This document shows, one piece after another, positions 46,610 through 55,216 of a stretch of 64,000 nucleotides of DNA (positions within the stretch are counted from its first letter, which is position 1; each line of letters starts with the position of its first letter). The stretch spans positions 1,116,001 through 1,180,000 of the forward strand of contig NZ_FYEB01000001.1 in NCBI RefSeq assembly GCF_900187445.1. The letters run 5' to 3'. Under the pieces are notes generated by a model. It searched no databases, was not told where the DNA came from, and was given only the letters and a program-made list of their open reading frames with translations. Source of the DNA: Pseudomonas sp. Irchel s3b2. GTDB lineage: Bacteria; Pseudomonadota; Gammaproteobacteria; Pseudomonadales; Pseudomonadaceae. The position numbers and the translations under genes were made by a program.

Positions 46610-47773
46610 ATGTACCGCTTCTTCGAACAGCTCAGTTCACGCATCGCCGCGCCTTTCATGGGGGAGCGTTCGCGCAACAGCAAGGTCTGGCATTGCCGCT
46701 GCGGGCAGTCGTTGTTTTTTCGCAACAGCCAGTGCCTGGCCTGTACGGCGGCGCTGGGTTATCAGCCGCAGCAGAGCCGCTTGTCGTCGTTGCAGCCCGG
46801 CCCGCAAGCGGATACCTGGTTGCTCGACGCCAATCCCGACGCCGGTGTATTTCGCCGCTGCGCCAATCTCGATTCTCCGGCCGCGTGCAACTGGCTGCTG
46901 CCGGTCAATGATCACGATACGTTGTGCATCGCCTGTAGCCTGAATCGCACCATCCCCGACCTGTCGATCCCCGAGAATCACGAGCACTGGCGCAACGTGG
47001 AAATCGCCAAGCGTCGTCTGGTGGCGCAGCTGATCAGTCTGGGCTTGCAGGTCATTGCGAAATCCATGGACGAAGACATCGGTCTGGCCTTCGATTTCAT
47101 CGGTATCGACCTCGAAGGCAAACTGCCAACCACCGGACATGCCAATGGACTAATCACCCTCGATATCAAAGAAGCCGACGACGCCCACCGCGAGCAGGTT
47201 CGCGTGCAAATGCACGAACCTTATCGCACGCTGCTCGGTCACTTTCGTCATGAGGTAGGGCATTACTACTGGGACCGCCTGGTCGCCAACAGTCATTGGC
47301 TGGAACCGTTCCGCGGCTTGTTCGGCGACGAGCGTGCCAGTTACGCCGAGGCGCTCGAACGACATTATCAGCAAGGCGCGCCGCTTGACTGGCAGCACCA
47401 TTACGTCAGCGCCTACGCCACCATGCACCCTTGGGAAGACTGGGCGGAAACCTGGGCTCACTACTTGCACATGATGGATGCGGTGGACACCGCCCTGGGT
47501 TTTGGCATGAGTGCGCAGGAAATGGATTTCGATTACCAGCCGTTTCCGCCCAGTACGCTATTCGACCCACAGCATCCCGGCGGCCCGGCGTTCCTGTCGT
47601 TCGTCAATGCATGGATCGAACTGGCCGGCATGCTCAATGAATTGTCACGCAGCATGGGTCAGCCGGATTTCTACCCGTTCGTCCTGCCGTCGGCGGTGAT
47701 TGCCAAGCTGCACTTCATTCACCTGGTGATTCAGCAGGAGGGCGGCAGGGCGGATGAGGTGTTGGCGCAATAG
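46610..47773 (+). CDS. Zinc-ribbon metallopeptidase-like protein
   Basis: A 387-residue cytoplasmic protein with an N-terminal zinc ribbon (C29, C31, C42, C45) and a putative peptidase domain whose H214-E-V-G-H218 in FRHEVGHYYWDRL fits a gluzincin-type site; E-D-W-A-E-T-W-A-H at about residues 275-283 may supply the third ligand. It belongs to a widespread family of unknown function in Proteobacteria (zinc-ribbon plus peptidase_Mx type). It stands alone, with GGGAGAG before the ATG and a terminator after the stop. Its substrate is not known. Confidence 0.85.
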   Translation: MYRFFEQLSSRIAAPFMGERSRNSKVWHCRCGQSLFFRNSQCLACTAALGYQPQQSRLSSLQPGPQADTWLLDANPDAGVFRRCANLDSPAACNWLLPVNDHDTLCIACSLNRTIPDLSIPENHEHWRNVEIAKRRLVAQLISLGLQVIAKSMDEDIGLAFDFIGIDLEGKLPTTGHANGLITLDIKEADDAHREQVRVQMHEPYRTLLGHFRHEVGHYYWDRLVANSHWLEPFRGLFGDERASYAEALERHYQQGAPLDWQHHYVSAYATMHPWEDWAETWAHYLHMMDAVDTALGFGMSAQEMDFDYQPFPPSTLFDPQHPGGPAFLSFVNAWIELAGMLNELSRSMGQPDFYPFVLPSAVIAKLHFIHLVIQQEGGRADEVLAQ

Positions 47774-47777
47774 GATC

Positions 47778-47810
47778 AAAAGATCGCCCCTGTAGCAGGG
47801 GCGATCTTTT
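47778..47810 (+). terminator. Intrinsic terminator after the metallopeptidase gene
   Basis: A perfect 15-base arm pair, AAAAGATCGCCCCTG and CAGGGGCGATCTTTT, with a 3-base loop and T-rich end. Confidence 0.92.
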
Positions 47811-47862
47811 AGGCCAGCGCATGTCCTTGAAGCCGCTCATATTTTTTAATATCCCCGAACGG

Positions 47863-47890
47863 TTGTAACTTCGTCTCAGATAGGTACAAT
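47863..47890 (+). promoter_or_regulatory. Sigma-70 promoter of the 4.5S RNA gene
   Basis: TTGTAA (47863-47868) and TACAAT (47885-47890) with a 16-base spacer, about 33 bases before the folded RNA begins, consistent with a short 5' trailer removed by processing. Confidence 0.65.
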
Positions 47891-47922
47891 GGCGCGGCTC
47901 GCCGTCAGGTGAGCGTCGTTAT

Positions 47923-48035
47923 GGTGACCCCATCGGTCCCCCCGCAACGATCAGCCGTGAACCCGGTCAGGCCTGGAAGGGAGCAGCCGCAGCGGTGACA
48001 TTGTGTGCCGGGGTGTGGCTGGTGGGGTCGCCACC
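47923..48035 (+). ncRNA. ffs: 4.5S signal recognition particle RNA
   Basis: A 113-base SRP RNA. The ends GGTGACCCCATC and GGTGGGGTCGCCACC pair into one long stem. The conserved Ffh-binding part is present: GGTCAGGCCTGGAAGGGAGC with the GGAA-type apical loop, and AGCAGCC plus TGTGTGCCGGG on the return strand. The pairing can extend a few bases beyond both ends (GTTAT/ATAAC), so the mature ends are approximate. It has its own promoter and terminator. Confidence 0.95.
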
Positions 48036-48044
48036 ATAACGCAG

Positions 48045-48067
48045 CACGAATCCTCTTTCGTGTTTTC
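48045..48067 (+). terminator. Probable terminator of the 4.5S RNA gene
   Basis: CACGAA and TTCGTG pair around a 6-base loop and are followed by TTTTC, about 10 bases after the end of the SRP RNA. Confidence 0.65.
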
Positions 48068-48152
48068 TATCTAAAAATACTGTTTTGTTTCTGCTGCCAT
48101 GGGGCTCATCCAGGGCGGTTTTTCGTCGTTTCCGAATTAAAGAGCGGGATAC

Positions 48153-48201
48153 AAAAAAAGGAGGCCGATCTGTCGTATTCGACAGGTCGGTCTCCTTTTT
48201 T
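48153..48201. terminator. Bidirectional terminator between ffs and the XRE gene
   Basis: AAAAAAAGGAG...TCTGTCG pairs with CGACAGG...CTCCTTTTTT around a 4-base loop, with one mismatch-rich spot in the middle. It lies 11 bases beyond the XRE gene stop and serves mainly that gene. Confidence 0.88.
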
Positions 48202-48212
48202 CATTACTGGCA

Positions 48213-48527
48213 CTAAGGCTTGGACAAGGCCTGGTCAACCGCTGCGATCAGCTTTCCCAGATCCTTCGGGGTGGCTTTGTGTATGACGCTGAACAGGTAC
48301 GCCCGCTGTTCATCTTCGTCGCCCAGATCTGCGAAAAAGGCTTTCAGCTTCACGCCCAGCACGTCGGCAAGCAAAAACAATGCTTCCACGCTGGGGGTAT
48401 AGGTGCCCGTTTCGAAGCGGCTGATGGTTTTGGGGTCAAAACCGGTTTTTTCGCCGAGTTCAGCCTGAGTAAGCCCTGCGACCTTGCGGTAGCGTCGGAT
48501 GGCTGGACCCAAACTTGAAATTTGCAT
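48213..48527 (-). CDS. XRE-family DNA-binding protein
   Basis: A 104-residue protein with a Cro/C1-type helix-turn-helix over residues 8-62 (IRRYRKVAGLTQAELGEKTGF, then TISRFETGTYTPSVEALFLLADVLGV) and a short acidic, helical tail with no known ligand domain. It is monocistronic, with its own terminator. Nothing nearby suggests a toxin partner, so it is probably a small repressor of unknown target. No operator was recognised upstream. Confidence 0.85.
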   Translation of the reverse strand: MQISSLGPAIRRYRKVAGLTQAELGEKTGFDPKTISRFETGTYTPSVEALFLLADVLGVKLKAFFADLGDEDEQRAYLFSVIHKATPKDLGKLIAAVDQALSKP

Positions 48528-48946
48528 CGCTCAATTCCCATTTAGAATCAAGAACTTAACGATAGATTTTTGCATTAGACAACTGCATGATCCATCACCT
48601 TGCTTTGCAAAATGTGATGCATTTCGTAGAATCGCCGCTTCGGAAAGGTTTTTAGTGATCTGCTTTCTGAAGTTTAGGCGATATGAAAAAGCCAGCATTG
48701 TCTTCTCTTGCCCGGTGTGCGGAGAGGCCCTTGGCGGTCTGAAACCCCTCGAAAAATGTTACCAGGGTCGGTATTGCTTACCTTGCCCAAGGCCTTTGAG
48801 CCTGGTTGTTCTGCGGCGATCCGGAGGCCATCAAATGTTGTTCATGGAGCGATAACGTGTCTCTGCGCTGTACTTCTCAAAATATCTCTTCCGGGCATTC
48901 TGCGCTGGTCGAGCGGTACCTCCGCTAGCGACAGTGAGCCTCACTC
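48528..48946. other. Intergenic region with a possible zinc-ribbon gene remnant
   Basis: 419 bases without a well-supported gene. In the + frame running from about 48655 to 48855, the peptide FSCPVCGEALGGLKP followed by C-Y-Q-G-R-Y-C-L-P-C has a cysteine pattern like the zinc ribbon at the start of small methyltransferases or ribbon proteins, but it has no good start or ribosome site and loses protein character after about 30 residues. It may be a decayed gene end. The divergent promoters of the XRE and GGDEF/EAL genes must also lie here. Confidence 0.3.
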
Positions 48947-50647
48947 ATGGATGAGAAATACCGCAGGGCCGTGGATGCCGCCGCTATTTTTTCCGAGACC
49001 GATCTGGATGGCCGGATTACCTATGTCAACGACCAATTCTGCGCTGTATCCGGCTACAGCCGCGAGGAGTTGCTGGGGCAGAACCATCGTCTGCTGAACT
49101 CCGGCTTGCATTGCGCCGATTTCTTCGCCGCCATGTGGCGCACCATCGCCCTGGGTAACATCTGGAAGGGCGAGATCTGTAATCGCGCCAAGGATGGCAG
49201 CTTGTATTGGGTCGATAGCACCATGGTGCCGGTGTTCGATGAAGCCAAAGGGCGCATTGATCGATACCTGTCGATTCGTTTCGATATCAGCGAAAAACGT
49301 CAACTGCTGCAATCTTTGCAATGGCGGGTCGGGCATGACGTGCTGACCGGGCTGCCCAATCGCGCATTCCTGTCGGATCTGCTGGATCAGGCGCTGGAGT
49401 TCTCCCGGCATGAAAACATTCCGTTGGCGGTGTGCATGCTGGACCTCGATGGGTTCAAGGCGGTCAACGACGGTTACGGGCACGCCAGTGGCGATATGTT
49501 GCTGGTGGAGGTGGCCAAGCGCTTGCGCGATATTGTGCGCGGCGAAGACGTGGTGGCGCGACTGGCCGGTGACGAGTTTGTGCTGGTGTTGCGATATGTG
49601 CGTGATCTGCCGGAATTGCACGCAGCACTGAATCGCGTGTTGAGGGCGATTTCCGCGCCGTACGCGCTGCACGGCAAGGACATCAATGTGTTTGCCAGTA
49701 TCGGCGTCACCCTGTTTCCCCATGACCATGAAGATGCCGAAACCCTGCTGCGTCACGCCGATCAGGCGATGTATGTGGCCAAGCAAAGCGGGCGAAACCG
49801 CTTTCATCTGTTTGATGTGTCCCGGGATCAGGAGGTCAAGGCCACTCACCAGACCGTCGATCGGGTGCGTCAGGCGCTGGTCGCCGGTGAATTGCGCCTG
49901 CATTTTCAACCCAAGGTGAACATGCGCCATGGCGTGGTCGTCGGTTTCGAGGCGTTGTTGCGTTGGGAGCACCCGCAAAACGGCTTGGTGTCACCTCGGG
50001 AGTTTTTGCCGCTGGTGGAGGATACGGACCTGATCATCGATATCGGTGAGTGGGTGATGGATCAGGTTCTGTCGCAGTTGCACCGTTGGCAGCAGGCGGG
50101 GCAGGACTGGCCGGTGAGTATCAATATCGCGGCGCGACATTTTCAGCGCGCCGATTTCGTCGACCGACTCAAGCACGTACTCGCTCGACATGCTCAGGTC
50201 GCGCCGCAGATGCTCGATCTGGAAATCGTCGAGTCGGTGGCGATCGAGAATATCCAGCATGTCAGCGCCTGTTTGCAGGCCTGCCAGGCGTTGGGGGTGC
50301 AGTTTTCCCTGGGTGACTTTGGCACGGGTTATTCGTCCCTGAGCTACCTCAAGCGTTTACGCACCCAAACCATCAAGATCGATAAGTCATTCGTGCGTGA
50401 CATTCTGATCGATCGTGATGATTTGGCTCTGACCACGGCGGTGATTGGCCTGGCCCGGGCATTCGGCCGGCAAGTGATAGCCGAGGGACTGGAAAGCGTT
50501 GAGCACGGTGAATTGCTGTTGCGGCTGGGATGCGAAGTCGCTCAAGGTTATTTCATCGCCCGCCCGATGCCGTCCGATGAGGTGCCGGGCTGGGTGGCGG
50601 GGTTTGTCGCTCCGTCGCAATGGCAAGCGCTCGACCAGACAGCCTGA
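48947..50647 (+). CDS. PAS-GGDEF-EAL protein with altered catalytic motifs
   Basis: A 566-residue cytoplasmic protein: PAS domain (about residues 5-120, TYVNDQFCAVSGYSREELLGQ), GGDEF (about 130-295) and EAL (about 310-555). The GGDEF motif reads A-G-D-E-F (A207-F211) with an R-G-E-D inhibitory site before it. In the EAL domain E335-A-L is present, but the usual D-D-F-G-T-G reads G456-D-F-G-T-G, losing a conserved acidic residue. Cyclase activity is possible, as A-G-D-E-F proteins can be active; phosphodiesterase activity is doubtful. The ATG at 48947 has only a weak ribosome site. Confidence 0.9.
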   Translation: MDEKYRRAVDAAAIFSETDLDGRITYVNDQFCAVSGYSREELLGQNHRLLNSGLHCADFFAAMWRTIALGNIWKGEICNRAKDGSLYWVDSTMVPVFDEAKGRIDRYLSIRFDISEKRQLLQSLQWRVGHDVLTGLPNRAFLSDLLDQALEFSRHENIPLAVCMLDLDGFKAVNDGYGHASGDMLLVEVAKRLRDIVRGEDVVARLAGDEFVLVLRYVRDLPELHAALNRVLRAISAPYALHGKDINVFASIGVTLFPHDHEDAETLLRHADQAMYVAKQSGRNRFHLFDVSRDQEVKATHQTVDRVRQALVAGELRLHFQPKVNMRHGVVVGFEALLRWEHPQNGLVSPREFLPLVEDTDLIIDIGEWVMDQVLSQLHRWQQAGQDWPVSINIAARHFQRADFVDRLKHVLARHAQVAPQMLDLEIVESVAIENIQHVSACLQACQALGVQFSLGDFGTGYSSLSYLKRLRTQTIKIDKSFVRDILIDRDDLALTTAVIGLARAFGRQVIAEGLESVEHGELLLRLGCEVAQGYFIARPMPSDEVPGWVAGFVAPSQWQALDQTA

Positions 50648-50658
50648 GCCATCATGCG

Positions 50659-51405
50659 CTACAGGCTGGCATCAGGGTTGCCGGTATAGAGCCGGATGAT
50701 GTCATCGATCTCCCCGGACGTTTTCATCTGCTGCAATGTGCGCAGAATGCGCTGCACAGGCAGCTTGGGGTCGTTGCGCATGTAGCAACCGACACTTTGT
50801 TCGTGCACCAGCGCTACGCTTTGCAGTTGCTGGTCGGGCAGCAGGCGCTGGTTGAACCAGTCCAGGGTCCATTGGTTGCTCACCGCGTACTGGTAACGCC
50901 CGGCCAGCAATTTTTCCAGCACTTGTTCCTGATTGCGCGCGTCATCGCGATGCAGCCGGTCGGCGTCGAACAGCGGTTGCAATGTCGGGTAGCTATAGCC
51001 GCGCACGGTGCCGATCGACTGGTGCGGCAGATCTGCCGGATCGATCGAAGGTGAGACTCGCCGGCCAATCAGCAAGTCGCGCTGAACCAGCAGCGGAGCG
51101 CTCCAGATATAGTCGCCAGATTGATTCGGCAGCCAGGATTTCGAGATATAACAGCGCACATCGACTTCGCCGTGCTCCATGGCGTTCTGCACCCGTGCCC
51201 TAGGCAAAATGTGAAACTCGGCCGGCACGCCGACCTGAGTCGCCAGGCTGATCATCATATCGTGCAGGATGCCTTGGGTCGGTCGGCCACGCTCGATTTG
51301 CACCATGGGCATGGCCCAGCTGTCGGACACGACAAACCGTAACGGCGCCTCGGTGGCCGCGACGCTCAGGCTGATCAACAGCAATGCCCCCAAGGCAAAA
51401 CGCAT
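50659..51405 (-). CDS. Periplasmic solute-binding-like protein
   Basis: A 248-residue exported protein: signal peptide at residues 1-17 or so (MRFALGALLLISLSVAA), then a fold of the family 3 solute-binding type (PLRFVVSDSWAMPM, GILHDMMISLATQVGVPAEF, LPRARVQNAMEHGEVDVRCY). No permease or ATPase gene is adjacent, so it may act as an orphan binding protein or sensor partner. It is convergent with the GGDEF/EAL gene, whose stop is 11 bases away, and divergent from dnaX. The ATG at 51405 begins the signal peptide. Confidence 0.85.
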   Translation of the reverse strand: MRFALGALLLISLSVAATEAPLRFVVSDSWAMPMVQIERGRPTQGILHDMMISLATQVGVPAEFHILPRARVQNAMEHGEVDVRCYISKSWLPNQSGDYIWSAPLLVQRDLLIGRRVSPSIDPADLPHQSIGTVRGYSYPTLQPLFDADRLHRDDARNQEQVLEKLLAGRYQYAVSNQWTLDWFNQRLLPDQQLQSVALVHEQSVGCYMRNDPKLPVQRILRTLQQMKTSGEIDDIIRLYTGNPDASL

Positions 51406-51550
51406 AAACGCTCCGGTACGGCTCAAACCTGAGTCAATAAAAGCCCCCACAAAGTGCAGCTTAGCCAGAATAGACGAGCGCACCGGATGCAATTTTGGCC
51501 TTGCTCCGCTAGCATTAGCCGCTTCTGTTCCTTCGTTGCGACGGTTTTCG

Positions 51551-53665
51551 ATGAGTTATCAGGTTCTTGCACGTAAATGGCGTCCGCGCTCGTTCGGCGA
51601 AATGGTCGGCCAGACCCATGTGCTCAAGGCTCTGATCAATGCCTTGGACAGCCAGCGGCTGCACCACGCGTACCTTTTTACCGGTACCCGCGGGGTCGGC
51701 AAGACCACCATTGCGCGGATCATCGCCAAATGCCTGAACTGTGAAACAGGTATCACTTCGACCCCCTGTGGCGAGTGCTCGGTGTGCCGCGAAATCGATG
51801 AAGGCCGCTTCGTCGACCTGATCGAGATCGACGCCGCGAGCCGGACCAAGGTCGAAGACACCCGCGAGTTGCTCGACAATGTGCAATACGCGCCGAGCCG
51901 CGGGCGCTTCAAGGTCTACCTGATCGACGAAGTGCACATGCTCTCCAGCCATTCCTTTAATGCGCTGTTGAAAACCCTCGAAGAGCCGCCGCCCTACGTC
52001 AAGTTCATCCTGGCCACCACCGATCCGCAGAAACTTCCGGCAACGATTCTTTCGCGTTGTCTGCAGTTCTCCCTGAAGAACATGACCCCGGAGCGGGTGG
52101 TCGAACATCTGACCCACGTGCTCAGCGTCGAGAACGTGCCGTTCGAAGACGACGCGCTGTGGCTGCTGGGCCGAGCCGCCGACGGTTCGATGCGCGACGC
52201 CATGAGCCTGACCGATCAGGCCATCGCCTTCGGTGAAGGTAAGGTCATGGCCGCCGACGTGCGGGCGATGCTCGGTACCCTCGATCATGGTCAGGTCTAC
52301 GACGTCCTGCATGCGCTGATCGAAGGCGACGCCAAGGCGTTGCTCGAGGCGGTGCGCCATCTGGCCGAACAAGGTCCGGACTGGAACGGCGTGCTCTCGG
52401 AAATTCTCAATGTGCTGCACCGTGTCGCCATCGCCCAGGCTTTGCCTGAAGGCGTCGACAATGGCCATGGCGATCGTGACCGCGTATTGGCTCTAGCCCA
52501 GGCATTGCCGGCTGAAGACGTGCAGTTTTATTACCAGATGGGCCTGATCGGTCGCCGGGACTTGCCGCTGGCACCGGACCCGCGCGGTGGCTTCGAAATG
52601 GTCCTGCTGCGAATGCTTGCGTTCCGGCCGGCAGACACTGCGGACGCGCCGAGGCAACCGCTAAAGACAGTGGGGATCAGCCAGGCCACAGTTGATTCCG
52701 CAAACTCAGTGGCTGCCGCGCGGGTTGTAGCGCCGGTAGTCGCTGCGGCCGTTGTCCCGGTTCCGGCTCCGGTTTCGGTTGCGCCCGTGGTTGCACCGGC
52801 TCCTGTCATGGCAGCCGAGCCTGAGCCAGTTGCGGCCGTGCTCATTCCTGATCCAGTCGCGCCTGAGCCCGTGCCTGTTGTCGAGCCCGTAGCAGTCGAA
52901 GAAGTCGTCGATCTGCCGTGGAACGACCCGATAGCGCCCGAAGTTGTTCAGCAGCCCGCCCTTGAGCCGGTTCTGGAAACGGCTGGCGAACAACCCGAAT
53001 TGCCACCGATGCCCATGCCGACGCCGGACAGCGTGGTGCCGGATGCGCCGCAATGGGCTGCAGCGCCAATCCCGGAACCGTCCGTGGCCGAAGTCGATGC
53101 CGCTACGCCAGGCATGGATCTGGACGACGAGCCGCCGCTGGACGAGGACTACATCGAGCCGGACATGGATTCGGCTTATAGCTATCTCGATGAACTGGCC
53201 AGCGAGCACACCGCCGAACCTGCGCCGGAACCCGAACCTGAACCGGCCGCGATGCCGGCCACCGGGCTGGCCCTGCAATGGCTGGAGTTGTTCCCGAAAC
53301 TGGCGGTGTCCGGCATGACCGGCAGCATCGCCGCCAACTGCACGCTGATCGCCGTCGATGGCGACAATTGGCTGTTGCACCTGGATCCGGCCCACAGCGC
53401 CTTGTTCAACGCGACGCAACAACGTCGCCTCAACGATGCGCTGAATCAGTTTCACGGGCGTACGCTGACCCTGAGCATGGAGCTGATCAAGCCCGAGCAG
53501 GAAACTCCGGCCCAGGCCGCCTCCCGCCGCCGTGCCAACCGTCAGCGCGAGGCCGAGGAATCGATCCACGGCGATCCGTTCATCCAGCAAATGATGCAGC
53601 AGTTCGGGGCGGTGGTCCGTCACGATACTATTGAACCTGTCGAGGCCCTGGTCAGTCAGGACTAA
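51551..53665 (+). CDS. dnaX: DNA polymerase III subunit tau
   Basis: A 704-residue clamp-loader subunit. The AAA+ core has Walker A G45-T-R-G-V-G-K-T (residues 45-52), the zinc-binding cysteines CLNCETG and CGECSVC, DEVHMLS and the LSRCLQF sensor part. After about residue 365 a long Ala/Pro/Val/Glu-rich linker (about 390-570) leads to the C-terminal tau domain (about 575-704, LQWLELFPKL). I saw no A-rich slippery site like that used by E. coli to make gamma. ybaB and recR follow. The ATG at 51551 gives MSYQVLARKWRP. Confidence 0.96.
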   Translation: MSYQVLARKWRPRSFGEMVGQTHVLKALINALDSQRLHHAYLFTGTRGVGKTTIARIIAKCLNCETGITSTPCGECSVCREIDEGRFVDLIEIDAASRTKVEDTRELLDNVQYAPSRGRFKVYLIDEVHMLSSHSFNALLKTLEEPPPYVKFILATTDPQKLPATILSRCLQFSLKNMTPERVVEHLTHVLSVENVPFEDDALWLLGRAADGSMRDAMSLTDQAIAFGEGKVMAADVRAMLGTLDHGQVYDVLHALIEGDAKALLEAVRHLAEQGPDWNGVLSEILNVLHRVAIAQALPEGVDNGHGDRDRVLALAQALPAEDVQFYYQMGLIGRRDLPLAPDPRGGFEMVLLRMLAFRPADTADAPRQPLKTVGISQATVDSANSVAAARVVAPVVAAAVVPVPAPVSVAPVVAPAPVMAAEPEPVAAVLIPDPVAPEPVPVVEPVAVEEVVDLPWNDPIAPEVVQQPALEPVLETAGEQPELPPMPMPTPDSVVPDAPQWAAAPIPEPSVAEVDAATPGMDLDDEPPLDEDYIEPDMDSAYSYLDELASEHTAEPAPEPEPEPAAMPATGLALQWLELFPKLAVSGMTGSIAANCTLIAVDGDNWLLHLDPAHSALFNATQQRRLNDALNQFHGRTLTLSMELIKPEQETPAQAASRRRANRQREAEESIHGDPFIQQMMQQFGAVVRHDTIEPVEALVSQD

Positions 53666-53732
53666 TAACTGAAGGCGCTTGGCCGCATTCGCCGGGCGCT
53701 GTTTTTATCCAAGTACTTTTGAGGTGATTCCC

Positions 53733-54071
53733 ATGATGAAAGGTGGCATGGCCGGCCTGATGAAGCAGGCGCAGCAGATGCAGGAAAAAATGGCCAAGAT
53801 GCAGGAAGAACTGGCCAACGCCGAAGTCACCGGTAAGGCCGGCGGCGATATGGTCACCGTGGTCATGACCGGTCGTCACGACGTCAAGCGCGTGACCATC
53901 GATCCAAGCCTGGTCGAAGGCCTGAGCGAAGACGACAAGGAAATGCTCGAGGCGGTATTCGCCGCAGCCGTCAATGATGCTGTGCGCAAAATCGAAGCCA
54001 ACAGCCAGGACAAGATGTCTGGCGTGACCGCTGGCATGCAATTGCCACCGGGTATGAAGCTGCCATTCTGA
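53733..54071 (+). CDS. YbaB/EbfC nucleoid-associated protein
   Basis: A 112-residue YbaB/EbfC family DNA-binding protein. The N-terminal helix is Met/Gln/Lys-rich ([20 protein letters not shown]), followed by the core [23 protein letters not shown] and a Met/Pro-rich tail. Its place between dnaX and recR is conserved across gammaproteobacteria and suggests a role near replication or repair. GAGGTG lies 7 bases before the ATG; the upstream frame is non-coding. A terminator follows. Confidence 0.95.
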   Translation: MMKGGMAGLMKQAQQMQEKMAKMQEELANAEVTGKAGGDMVTVVMTGRHDVKRVTIDPSLVEGLSEDDKEMLEAVFAAAVNDAVRKIEANSQDKMSGVTAGMQLPPGMKLPF

Positions 54072-54096
54072 TTCGCCAAGGCGCATCGGATGGGTT

Positions 54097-54129
54097 AAAA
54101 AAATGCCAGGCATCGCGCCTGGCATTTTT
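54097..54129 (+). terminator. Intrinsic terminator after ybaB
   Basis: AATGCCAGG and CCTGGCATT pair around a 7-base loop, with A tract before and five T after. Confidence 0.92.
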
Positions 54130-54162
54130 GTTTCTGGCTGAGGGCACGCGGCGTCTATCAGG

Positions 54163-54250
54163 ACGCCTTCGCGGGCAAGTCGGATCGCCGCACCGCTCGC
54201 TACTACAAGGATCACACTGTACCTGTAGGAGCGAGGCTTGCCCGCGAAGA
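54163..54250. repeat. Inverted REP pair
   Basis: CGCCTTCGCGGGCAAGTCGG (left, diverged at its CTCGCTACTACAA end) and GTAGGAGCGAGGCTTGCCCG (right, intact) in the ybaB-recR gap. Confidence 0.85.
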
Positions 54251-54415
54251 AGTCGACTCGGTCCGCGGGAAGAAACATCGAACGCCATACCGCCACAAAG
54301 GTCTGCTCTCTATACAGCCGAAATTCGAACTGCAGGTTGCGCAAGACTGAATAATTGACGCTCATTCGAGGCGCGGGTATAAACCGCGTCTCGTTGTTAT
54401 GTCGGACTTTTCCCC

Positions 54416-55018
54416 ATGAGCTTCAGCCCTTTGATTCGCCAACTGATCGATGCCCTGCGAATTTTGCCGGGTGTGGGTCAGAAAACTGCCCAGCGCATGG
54501 CGTTGCAACTGCTTGAGCGTGATCGCAGCGGCGGTTCGCGGCTGGCCCAGGCGCTGAGCCAGGCCATGGAAGGGGTGGGCCATTGCCGCTTGTGCCGCAC
54601 GCTGACCGAAGATGATCTGTGCCCGCAATGCGCCGATCCACGCCGCGACGACACCTTGCTGTGTGTGGTGGAAGGTCCGATGGATGTTTATGCGGTGGAG
54701 CAGACCGGTTTCCGCGGTCGCTACTTCGTGCTCAAGGGCCACCTGTCGCCCCTCGACGGGCTAGGGCCGGACGCCATCGGCATTCCACAATTGATGGCGC
54801 GGATCGAAGAGGCGGGTACGTTTGCCGAAGTCATCCTCGCCACCAACCCGACGGTGGAAGGCGAAGCCACAGCGCATTACATCGCCCAGTTGCTCAGCAA
54901 CAAAGGCCTGATCGCCTCGCGCATCGCCCATGGCGTGCCGTTGGGTGGCGAGCTGGAATTGGTGGACGGCGGGACATTGGCGCATTCGTTTGCCGGGCGT
55001 AAGCCGATTGCCTTGTAG
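54416..55018 (+). CDS. recR: Recombination protein RecR
   Basis: A 200-residue RecR. Helix-hairpin-helix at residues 8-35 ([20 protein letters not shown]), a four-cysteine zinc finger ([16 protein letters not shown]), and a Toprim domain with [15 protein letters not shown] and [15 protein letters not shown]. With RecF and RecO it loads RecA at gaps. It sits at its usual place after dnaX-ybaB, though a terminator and REP pair separate it from ybaB, so it probably has its own promoter. Confidence 0.97.
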   Translation: MSFSPLIRQLIDALRILPGVGQKTAQRMALQLLERDRSGGSRLAQALSQAMEGVGHCRLCRTLTEDDLCPQCADPRRDDTLLCVVEGPMDVYAVEQTGFRGRYFVLKGHLSPLDGLGPDAIGIPQLMARIEEAGTFAEVILATNPTVEGEATAHYIAQLLSNKGLIASRIAHGVPLGGELELVDGGTLAHSFAGRKPIAL

Positions 55019-55032
55019 TGTCTGAGCAGGCC

Positions 55033-55126
55033 CCTTCGCGGGCAAGCCTCGCTCCTACAAGTCGAGTGCCACGTCGGTAATCTGCCGACGACCGATACCT
55101 GTAGGAGCGAGGCTTGCCCGCGAAGA
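55033..55126. repeat. Inverted REP pair
   Basis: CTTCGCGGGCAAGCCTCGCT and, inverted, CTGTAGGAGCGAGGCTTGCC with about 40 bases between them, between recR and the acyl-CoA dehydrogenase gene. Confidence 0.92.
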
Positions 55127-55216
55127 AAGCACCTCGGTCCATCTGATTCACACAACTCTATTGAAAACCAAGCAAGCGCTCGGTTAACTTCGCTGAACCT
55201 TCAGTGGAGCTCGCCG

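Noticed and set aside
48655..48855. A possible small zinc-ribbon gene with CPVC and CLPC
   Set aside because: No convincing start or ribosome site, and the protein-like part is only about 30 residues. Listed only as a possible remnant in the intergenic entry.
51551..53665. A programmed frameshift in dnaX that would make a gamma subunit
   Set aside because: I looked for an A-rich slippery heptamer with a stem-loop after the AAA+ core and found none.
54163..55126. Closely spaced repeats that might be a CRISPR array
   Set aside because: The repeats are inverted REP pairs with palindromic cores, not direct repeats with uniform spacers, and no cas gene is present.
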